This document shows positions 46,501 to 56,300 of a DNA stretch of 64,000 nucleotides, piece by piece. The stretch is from the NCBI GenBank assembly GCA_963930775.1, contig OZ005699.1, positions 5,105,501 to 5,169,500 on the forward strand. Direction: 5' to 3'. The notes under the pieces were generated by a model. That model was not told the DNA's origin. It was given only the letters and a program-made list of their open reading frames with translations, and ran no database searches. A program made the translations under genes and the position numbers. Origin of the DNA: Cliona cf. orientalis (Eukaryota; Porifera; Demospongiae; Clionaida; Clionaidae). The stretch's first letter is position 1. Every line of letters begins with the position of its first letter.

Positions 46501-49500
46501 CTTCAGATAGATAGCTATATAGCTAAATAGTAGCTACCTTTTGAGTACCTTTTGATGTTAGCTCATCATATATAGGATATTTACCCCGCACACGCATGCG
46601 CATGCACAGCAAGGGATCAAGTAATTGGTTTTGTCTATTGAGCTCTAGTTATGCATGTTACACTATACTGCATCATAACTGTTACTGGCACAGCTTGTGG
46701 TGTACTGTCAGACAAACATATATTCAGTGTATATTGGTTTATACTGCAGGAAGAGATGACGTAGTGGAATTTCTTCTTTCTGTTGGTGCTTCTGTTGAGG
46801 TAATTATGTGGTTCTGTATGTGCTCATGAATTTTGTGTACATGTAATTATAGTCAGGATGAAGTTGGTCGGTAGTGCGTGAATGGTTGTAGAAGTATAAT
46901 TAATTACACACTTGAGTACAATTTATTAGGCAGTATTCTTACTTGTACGTGTATAGTCAGTAATAGCACGAGCGACAGTGAGTGCTATTTGGCTGTACGA
47001 GTACATGTAAGAGTGCTGTTGCTGCTCTAATTACCCTGCGCACATGCACAAGGGGTAAAGTAATCAGTTGTGTCGTTATCGTTGTCGTCGTCGTGAGCAC
47101 AAAAGTCGCCATATCTCGAGATGTAGGCATTTAAGCGACTCGTAAACACAACGAATTAATCGAATTCAGCGAAAAACTGGCTTCATTGTGTGTCAAATCG
47201 ATGGATACGGTCCACGGGCGTCACAAATAGTGCCTTTTTATTGGCTAAGGTAACCACACCTATCCACTGACAGATCTGAAATCTGCGGCCCTATGGAATT
47301 ATAGCCATGCATGCACACAAAAGCAACTCATAGATTGCGCAATGTGCGTGCAGGGTATGTTATTACCATAATAATGTACCAATTAATAGCTATTGCATAT
47401 TTTCACCAGCAAAAATTTCCAGGGTGATTTCACACAACTGTATACAATTTACCATGCATTTCACATTACCTCTCATGCTCCCGGCCTGGCCTTAATTATT
47501 AACCTTCGGTGCATGCGCCACAGGGTTACGGTAGTCGTTCTGTGTGTCTGTCTGTCTGTCTGTTATCAAGCTAACTGCTACATACCTCATTTGTGACTCC
47601 AAAGTGTGGTGTTATAAGGTTCCTTATGGTTTTCCAAGCATATGAATTGTGTGGATTTCTCCAAAAATGCTTTGTCCGCAAGTTTTGGCATTATTTGCCG
47701 ATTCTAAGCTTCTTGATTTTGCCCGAGCTAGCTAGCGCTAGCATGACTTATACTATAGAAAACTATTATATAGAACGTTGTATGTATGTTGCGCGCTATA
47801 TATGGTATGTACGTGTATTAACCTTCAGCGCATGCACTTTAGGTATGGTTGCAAAAATCATTGACCCTGCGCACCGCCACCATGCCTTCCTTGCTCAGTC
47901 CACTGGCAAACTTTCGACAATCGTGGGATGATAGTGGCTTCGTTTCAACTCTAAGGGTATACCGTATGTATGCTTAGCTGCCAATTACCATGCGCATTCT
48001 TGTGGTACATGTACCTTTCACTCTCTAGTTAGCTAAGCTTGTATGCATTGCAGCGCTTGGACCCAAATAAGTTGCGATAAATTACTAATATTGTACATGC
48101 AATATTGCTCAGTGTACTTTATAGTCTTGTGCCAAGGCTTTGCATCCCCAAGAGTTGGAGGTTAGCGTGAGGGAAGTTGAGTTGATCTTGGCACCACAGT
48201 ATGGAATTTGTGACAACACACCCTATTGTTGTTGCTGTGAGCCATTGAACCTTGAACAACATCAGGATTTCATTTAGGATTTTTGTCAAGGGGGGGGGGG
48301 GGCAAACGTGATAATTCCAGAGTTAAGCGGGGGCAAAGACTATAGTATGTTTTTCCATCTGTGAAGAATAATGTTGTGCTCATTAACTTCATTATGTTAG
48401 GGGGTCTGGGGGTATGCTCCCCCAGGAAAATTTTTTAATGTTTCTATCTCTGAGACTGTTTATGGTGGCGTCTGAGCACTCGGATGGGGAAAGTCCGTCA
48501 GTAATATCCACTGGTTCCCCTCTATTTCAAGTCAAATGTTGTAAGGATGTGGGATGTGTCTCCTACCGCACGTAGCGCGAAGCTTCAGCTAATTTATGGC
48601 TTAAAAATGAGCAAAACTGCCACTTTGGACACTTTCACCGTTTAAATCTTTTACTTGTGCGTGTATTGCATGTATGGATGGTGGCTACTCTCAAGGGGGG
48701 GGGGGGCGAGTGACCCCTCCCGCCCCCCCCCCCCAAATGAAACCCTGAACATTGCTATGCAAGTATAACGTTAGTCTTGTCCCTAGCGCTTATTGTTATA
48801 GTAGCCTCACGATCGCCTTTAACCCTTTCTGCATGCAACACTGAAGCATGTAGCTAGTTCAATGCAACGCGCCGAGGGTTTTATGCTCGAGAGAGCTCTA
48901 GTTATTATGGTTCCCTTCGTTTGAGATTGCATAGTTGCATGTACGTGAGTCATCTAAACTGGCATATTGAGCATTCTGCCTGCTCCAGGTGGTGCTAAGT
49001 GAAGCCACCAAGAATATAAGTTGGAGCACAGATATACCATACATGTATGCATGGACATATTTTTCTGAAGGGTTGCACCACATAGCTAAATTTCACTATG
49101 CGCATAGCCAATAGCAAGCATAATGTACAGTGCCTATGATTATAATGAGACAGCTTAGTATTATGTCTATGTTATAGGAGGTGGATATTTATGGTAAAAC
49201 TGTTCAAGACAGGGTTGAAAAAGCACTGCAAGAAGTAAAGGAACAGCAGTCTCATCTTGAAAAGAGGGGGAGAGCAGGATCAGTGCAGGGACAAGAAATG
49301 TACTTGCATACCCTGGAGCCAGCTAGTATGACCAGACAGGTGATTAGTGTAGTTGTGCTCATTACTCATATTTTGTATTGATATATTTAAATTATTATAC
49401 TCTGGGCCGGCTGGAAAATATTTATGTAGGAAAGTGCTAGTTCTTGTACACACGAGATGGAAAGAGAACATCTTGCTCACCGTTACGAAGCTCTCAAGAT

Positions 49501-52500
49501 GGTCTCCAAACTCCTTATATCTGGTGCAGAGAGGTTGTTTGATGCTTTGGAAACGAGAAACTTGAATGATTTCAAGTATATACTTTTCTGGCATTCATAA
49601 TTATCATGTACAGTAATTATTGGAAATTGTACAGGGAGGTTTTGGCATCCTCTGTTGTAGATGCTAACACACTGGTTGACAAGCACAATCCCACACCTGT
49701 GTTGGTTAGAGTGTGTGAGGAAGGTCTATTTGAATTTGCCAAAGTTTTACTTGAAAAGAATGCAACAGTGAGTTTCATTCCTTCCTGATGAAGGTGTTTG
49801 CAAGCTGTGTTAGTAATATTTGGTAAAATGCATGTCTTATAGGCCACCTCCTTAGACTTGTGTGCTACTATAGTCTTACAGCTATAGTCACTTTGGACTA
49901 CTGTAGATCCCAATTGGAAATTTAAACAAAAGTAGGGAGGGGTGGCTATGGACAACTTAAATTGTATGGTGTAACATGCCAAAGTTTTAGTACTTTTGTT
50001 ACCCTCAGTTCAATAGCATCTTGTTGAAACATTGCAGTAAATTAGAAAATCTTTATTAATGTCACTATTTTTACCAATCAGATGCATTGTGATTACATGC
50101 TTCTTGCAGATCAATGAAACCGGGCCAGTGAACCTGATACCCCTTCTGGTGGCTGCTGCTAGTGGATATTGTGAAATTGTACAACTACTTTTGGACAAAG
50201 GAGCTAAAGTTAATGTTCAGGTAATCATACTGAAAGCTTTTAATCTTTGATTTAGTTGTCCACTTATAGAGCTTGGGTACCTTATCCACTCCACTGCATG
50301 AAGCTGCTGCAGCCAATAGCTTGGATACTGTAGGCTGCCTTTTGGAGGCTGGTGCTGATCTATCTGCTCAGAATTTTGCTGGGGAGGTACCATTTGATTG
50401 TTCTACCTCAGTTGAAGTCAGAACGTAAGAACCATTATTATACATATACATGTAGATTATAGTACTGAGAAGAAATGAAATGGTTTTAATTGTACATGTG
50501 TGGTTTATATTGACTGCACTTTAGCTGTTAGACAAATTGGTATATACATGTAATTGAATTTGTGAATTTGCCATACATGCAGGTATACTTACTATTCGGA
50601 ATTAATAAATATTACTTGCCTACAAGTAGAGAAAATTACTATTAAAATATGTCCTATCTTATTGCAGATAGTCATAATATGAAACGATTACCACATCCCT
50701 AGTAGCTTCATTGTATGGTAATTATGGAGGGTCACTATGTATGTAAGTAGCATACTGAAGTTATGCAATATTATGTATTCATTAAATGCTTTAAAGTGGC
50801 ATAACTTGAAAATGAAAACAAATGACAAACTTTAAAATGTTTATATAGAACCATTTTCCATATTCACCTGTATCTATGCCAAATTTCACGATTCGATATA
50901 CCCTTACTGGGTAAATCTTGCTTGTTTCAGAAAAGTAAATTGCTACTAGGGATGTAAATACCGGTATATACTATCTGTACAGCCTTGTACCCCTGCAGGC
51001 CCTAAGTGTGAGGCTAATATCTGTAGTGCACCATTTATTTGCAGAATGTTAGCATCTGGTGCCAATCGTTTGCTAATGGCAGCCTGTGAGGGAGACAATG
51101 AATCTATTCTTAAGCTTGTTGAAGAGGAGGGAGTTTCCCCATCACATGAATTTTCACATGGAATCACTCCTTTGCATGAAGCGTGTGAAGGTGGACATAT
51201 CAAAGCCACTGAGTTGCTTATTGAACTTGGAGCTGATGTCAATAAACAGGTAACTGGGACACTCTATAGTCAACAGTACACACACATATGCAAGGTGCTA
51301 ATGTATGACCAGGATATAATATGAATCTACATAGATGTTGACACCCTGCCGTGTATCTCACAATACACACTGAGGACGTGCTTTTCATAATATCCATTGC
51401 AGCATGAAAATAATGTGCAAATCTTCAGTAATTTGAACTCGATATTAATTGCACTGTAGAGGCTGCATGGATACTGTGAGCTAGATCATAGATGAAGTGA
51501 AAGTGCCAAATGTGTATAAGGGCATATATAATAATAAGACCTTGATATAATAGGTCTTCTTCCATTTTAAATTCCTGTATGGTGAGAGATTTATTATCAC
51601 TTAAACAATGCATATACCTGGTATATGCATGTTAGATCCCTATGATGTCTTGTCTTCAACTTACAAGTCAGGTATATAATAATGTATCAGTTAGTTACAA
51701 GTATACAATAACGTGTTAGAAGTGTATACACGTACATATGCATAATATTAAATCATGGTCTGTACAATTATATTAATTAAGACTGCAACAATTTCTACTT
51801 TTTATAGACACTTTCATCTCAGATGACACCATTGCATATTGCTAGTCTCCATGACTACGTCGAGCTTGCTAAGGTATTACTAAAGGCTGGTGCAAAATTG
51901 GATGCCAAAGATTCCAATGGAAAGGTAAAGCTTGCTCTGGACTCTCAATTTAGCCTGTCACAACAAATTTGGATCCCCCCTTTTTATTCCCCCCAGTCAA
52001 TATTATATTTCGAAATATTTGTACCCCCCGGCCCTTAAATTTCTGAAATATATGGACCCCCATGCTTGTGATCAACTATTAGTAGAGATTCAGAAGGGTC
52101 AGGGGCTGGGTTCTGGGCATGTAGTCTCCAGGGTTTGTATGGCAGAGTAAGTCGTCTGCATGGGGGTTCAAATACCACGTGATAATCTTCAGCTCGTGCT
52201 CAGCTCTCAATATTGCTGAAAAGTGGGAAGGCGTACAGCATAGCTAGTGGGAATATAGGGAATGGTACAGGATCGATATCCACATAAGTAGTAGTTACAA
52301 ATCATAGTAACTAGTTGCTATGGTTTAACTATTATATATCCTGCTTCCTATTGGTCACAGCACCACCAATCACCACAAGTGACCTTTGTACTTCAATTAA
52401 ATGGGCATGGCCCTAAACATTTTGTGTGTGCAATTGATTATTAATACTTGCCCCCTCAAACAAAACTCCCTCCGCCGCCTATGAATAGTACTAAGCAACT

Positions 52501-53204
52501 ACGGCACCGTATATATACATGATAAACATTTCACCAAGCCCAGCTACCTATGTACTGCAGAAAAGGTTTGCATGTGGAAAAATTAATGTTTGGCCAATGT
52601 GGTAAAGGATGCCATATCTCTATGCAATCCTTAAAACAAGACAAAAAGTTAGCGTGGATAAAAAAATTTCACCAATGAGTGCAGGTGGCGAAATTGGCAA
52701 AAATTTTCTCCTGGCAAAAATTTCTACGCATATTGAATACCAGTATACATGTACATGCAGCTAGAAACTATAATCAACGTTATTATATAACAACTGTGAG
52801 CAGCTATTGCAATTGATAAAGGTGGCTTTGGGCAACTATTAAAATATCCTTGTATTGATAGTGACAAAATTTCTTCTCTTATCCCAATAGGTTCCTTTTG
52901 AGGTAGCATGCACCAACCAGATGCGGACGGTTTTAGTTGAAGCACGTTCAGTGAAGGTTCAACCTATTCCAGTTGACAAAGACACCAACTCTGAGAGGTG
53001 TTGCATGATCTGCATGGTCAATCCCATTAATTCCATTATTCTTCCATGTGGGCATCAGGTGAATATTATAGTGTTTGAGATTCGTGATCATTAAATTTTC
53101 ATTATGATATTCTGCAGGCATTTTGCACCTCCTGCGTATCAAGAATCACAGTTTGTGCTTTAGATAGACAAGCTATACGCGAGGTGATTACTGTATATAA
53201 GTAG
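40571..53204 (+). CDS. FHA-ankyrin-RING protein, probable E3 ubiquitin ligase
   Basis: Eighteen exons: 40,571-40,814; 40,931-41,155; 44,363-45,033; 45,156-45,319; 45,381-45,567; 45,632-45,817; 45,890-46,044; 46,143-46,237; 46,750-46,799; 49,178-49,339; 49,430-49,575; 49,635-49,767; 50,110-50,220; 50,270-50,424; 51,045-51,249; 51,808-51,924; 52,891-53,058; 53,118-53,204. The frame is unbroken for 1,086 residues. An N-terminal coiled-coil-like stretch (about 8-50) is followed by an FHA-like fold (about 107-262: GVIIGSSPEADICLP, NHVKI, LCDLTNGDGVFY, SGVSFVAG). About ten ankyrin repeats run from 270 to 1010, e.g. RTPLHYASINNHVGVAKLLL and TPLHEACEGGHIKATELL. A C-terminal RING follows (1040-1074: CMIC, LPCGHQAFCTSC, CALD). 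RING domains recruit E2 enzymes; FHA and ankyrin domains bind partners. The usual FHA Arg is Ser, and the last RING ligand is Asp1074. Two introns use GC donors. Substrate unknown. Confidence 0.88.
41300..42140 (-). repeat. Pair of family A units in an intron of the FHA-ankyrin-RING gene
   Basis: Units at about 41,308-41,707 and 41,722-42,129 run opposite to the array at 12.1-13.8 kb. Each starts at ACATCC..AGTCCCAATCAAC and ends CATGAGGGACAAGGGATGTAG. They share the GAATTCGAACCTRGC and GTCTAGCACATGGC words. As in the POLD1 intron, a family B element lies immediately beside them, at 42,150. Confidence 0.75.
42150..43760. mobile_element. Two family B elements carrying nested insertions
   Basis: The first B copy (about 42,150-42,870, reversed) starts TATCCCCAGTAGCAATTG and ends CAGCTACTGGGGATATGG. 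It is split by the CAG-ended element at 42,568-42,840. The second copy (about 42,880-43,760, forward) ends TTGCTACTGGGGATGTAAT and is split after CACTGAATT by a family C element (about 43,318-43,696). B elements are thus older than the C and CAG-ended insertions here. All lie in the 3.2-kb intron 2 of the FHA-ankyrin-RING gene. Confidence 0.7.
42568..42840. mobile_element. Miniature DNA transposon with CAGGCCCGTAG ends
   Basis: It begins CAGGCCCGTAGGCAGGGGGG and ends GTCTGGCTACGGGCCTG. The flanks are ATTATTAT at the left and ATTATCAT at the right, identical over the first five bases and matching at seven of eight. GTGCACATGCACCCCCC lies near the left end. It has no coding frame. It cleanly interrupts a family B element, so it moved after that element was in place. 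Confidence 0.75.
46580..46650. mobile_element. Internal-deletion family C element
   Basis: TTACCCCGCACACGCATGCG and CAAGTAATTGGTTTTGTC, which form the left part of family C, pass directly into ATTGAGCTCTAGTT, the right tip. About 320 interior bases are missing. It lies in intron 8 of the FHA-ankyrin-RING gene. Confidence 0.6.
47029..47360. mobile_element. Family C element in an ankyrin-gene intron
   Basis: It starts TTACCCTGCGCACATGCACA and GGGGTAAAGTAATCAG and ends AATGTGCGTGCAGGGTATGT, then stops short of the usual CTCTAGTT tip. It lies in the 2.4-kb intron 9 of the FHA-ankyrin-RING gene, which also holds a family H copy (about 47,510-47,960). Confidence 0.6.
48263..48747. mobile_element. 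Element with CAGGATTTCATTT ends, G/C runs inside
   Basis: The left end CAGGATTTCATTTAGGATT and the right end CAAATGAAACCCTG are inverted partners, with long runs of G and C beside them. AACAT lies immediately outside on both sides, a possible 5-base target duplication. The interior includes TATCCACTGGTTCC and AAACTGCCACTTTGGACAC. These recur in a left-truncated copy at about 55,520-55,872 inside VPS41. Confidence 0.7.
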
Positions 53205-53388
53205 ATCTGTTATAATATTATTGTTAAACATGCTCAATGTTTGGATTTTATTGATCTATGAATATTAATTACCCACAATAATAATTATAATGCTGCGCCT
53301 GTGATCCAATTCCAAGAAGTACAACAATGCAATCGAGAAGTGGGCGGAGCCGAAAAAGGTCAAAGGTTGTGCGCAGCTAACTGCAAGC
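53205..53388 (+). promoter_or_regulatory. Very short spacer between two genes; probable VPS41 promoter
   Basis: Only 184 bases separate the TAG of the FHA-ankyrin-RING gene from the ATG of VPS41. The left half is AT-rich, fitting a 3' untranslated end. The right half, from about 53,293, contains GCGCCTGTGATCCAATTC with an inverted CCAAT-type word, then AGTGGGCGGAGCCG, a GC-box-like word, within 60 bases of the ATG. The 3' end of one gene and the promoter of the next must overlap closely. Function is inferred from position. Confidence 0.45.
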
Positions 53389-56300
53389 ATGTCTGAAGCT
53401 GAAGAGTATTCCGACGAGGAAGAGCGCAGTAGCGGTGAGTCAGGAGAATCCGACGATAGATCTGATACAGAAAATGGCAGTAGTAGCTATGGATCGACTG
53501 AAAGCGGGAGTGGTTCGGAATCGGACGCTGACAGCGAGGAAGAAGAGGAATTTGAGCCTGTGCTCAAGTATAAGCGTTTTGCTAGGGATGTGATCACCTC
53601 TATCAGTCAGGGTCAAGGTGGAGAAGAGAGTAACGTGATCTGCTGTATTGCCGTTCACTCAAAGGTGTGTTGATGCTCTTTAATTGGGGATACGCCGTGC
53701 GTTCCCCTACGAGATATTCACAAAGTAGCTTGCATAATGTAAGTCTTAGGGTATGCTACACAACACGAGACCGGCCAGTTACTGCAAGAAAATTCTTGGA
53801 CTTGGTATTAGCCACCATTATTTAATATAAAGATCATACAGCAAAAGCCGCACCCCTCAGTCTAAGGAATTGTGATGACTTTGCATATACAAGAAGTTGT
53901 TTGTGCAGAATGTACATGTATATGCACATGCCTATAAACAAAGGGGTTTTGCATGTACCTGACCTTGGTTGTCTGCGTGTGTATTCACCGAATCTGATGA
54001 CTAGTATAATAGTATTATGGTGATCAACTATATAGAATTTTGATAGTGATGAAAACTTGACCACATGCCCATGCCCATGGCCCAGTAGCTGCATAATGGT
54101 TCATATGGTAAAAGGTTGTCAGTATAGTGTGTACACACATTGATACTGGCGCCTCAATTGCAGAGATGGAGTCTGAGATAGCCTCGCGCCAGGTTCTTTT
54201 CAATCACAGGAGATGAACTTGACAGCTTCTGAACGTCAGGTTAGTCGCGGCACACAGCGCGCGTGCTATATATGGCACAAGGCTAACTTTATTTATCCAC
54301 GGGATTACGTCAGCCAAGAGAACGCGTGAACTTCGGCCAGTGGTACTTCGCAGAGAAAGTAGCGCTCAGCTTATAATGTATTCGCTGGATACATGCGTCA
54401 GATACTCTACATATATACCGATTTTCAAGTTTCAGAAAGGCTCCACGGAGGCCCTGAATTTTCTGGCAATTACCTCATAGATTACGTCATCATTACCTAA
54501 TAACCGCAGAAAAGTAAATTTCCACTGGACATGTAATGAAAAACTTAGAGACTACGTCCAGAGTCCCTCATGAAGACACCGCCACAAATTCGAACTAGGA
54601 CACATTGACAAACTGCGCATGCTCCGTATACGCGTACACTATTGGGGCGCGCGGCTTGAGCCGGTTGACCTTCACCTGCCATGTGCTCGACTGAATAGGG
54701 AAATCCCCCTGCCCTGAAAGCGAGCTCGCTAGAGAAAGCGAACTGAGAGAACCGCCATAATGATATCATCGGATAGTCCACGATCTCTTCTACGCTAGGT
54801 TCGAATTCTGGGTCCCAACAACCTATCATGCGTGCTAAACATTTTGAAGCAGTCTTCACCCAATTTCATCATAGGTTTCATCATCATTTCATCATAGGTT
54901 TTATCATTATTCATCATAATTACCTCATCGCAAGGCCGAATCGATTTGTTGATTGGGACTCTGGACGTAATGAACAACTTAACTTAGACTACATCCCGAG
55001 TCCCTCACGAAAAGTATTGCACCGCTACTGTACGCCGCCATAATTCGAACTAGGACACATCGACGAACTGCGCATGCTCCGTATACGCGTATATTGGGGC
55101 GCGCGGCTTGAGCCGGTTGACCCGGACGTGACCTCCACCTGCCATGTGCTAGACTGAACAGGGAAATCCCCCCCCCCCCCCCCCCCCCCGAGTGCGAACT
55201 CGCCAAAGAAAGCGACCTGAGAAAATCGCCATATCTTATCAATGGTCCACGATGTCTTCTACGCTAGGTTCGAATTCTGGGTCCCAACAACCTTTCATGC
55301 GCGCTAAACATTTTGAAACAGTTTCACAGCAATTTCATCATCATTAATCATAATTAATCATAATTACCTCATCGGTCGGCCGAATTGTTTTTTTTCTAAT
55401 GAACAACTTGGAGACTACGTCCAGAGTCCCTCATGAATACGCCGCCATAAATTTGAACTAGGACACATCGACAAACTGCGCATGCTCCGTACACGCGTAC
55501 ACTTCGGCGGCTCGATAAGCCCTTGGTAATACTTCAAATATTTTTTCATATGCGAAGAATGACATAGTGCTCAGGAAATTTTTTTTAACATTTCAACCTC
55601 TGAGACCGTTTCTGGTGGCTTCTGAGCACCCGGTTGGGGAGAAGCCTGTCAGTGGTATCCACTGGTTCTATTCCATTTTAATAGTTGAACGTTGGATGTG
55701 GTGTGTGTCTCTTACCGTGCGTAGTGCGAAGCTTCAGAGATTAAAATAAGCAAAACTGCCACTTTGGACACTTTCCCCATTTTTTCCCCATTTTTACATG
55801 TACTTTCAAAGGGGGCAGCCAGCTTTCAAGTACTCGCCCCCCCCCCCCCCCCCCCCCCCAAATGAAACCCTGATAGGTTTTATCAGACCCGTTTAATCTG
55901 TTTACTGCAGTTCATTGCTCTTGGCACCTTTGATGGTACAATCAAACTTTTGGACCACACTGGCACTTTTCTTAAAGACCGAGACTACACAGTTGTAAGT
56001 TAGTGTGCGGTATATTTTGGTATATTTTGGAATGTGATCTAAGAGGGGGTGATGTGCTGTGTGATGTATTTTCTCCTGGAGAGGGGGCCTTGTATCATTA
56101 GTCTAAGACAAGCCCAGTTATAAGACACATGCATATATTATTCGTATGATAGACGCGTACTAACTTGGGCAACGTGAAGTTATCCTTATTAATGACCACA
56201 TTTTACAGCATTCAGCTAAGATAAACTACCTATCAGTGGATGAAGAAGGAGAATTTTTAGCAAGTTGTTCTGACGATGGAAAGGTATAATACATGTACAT

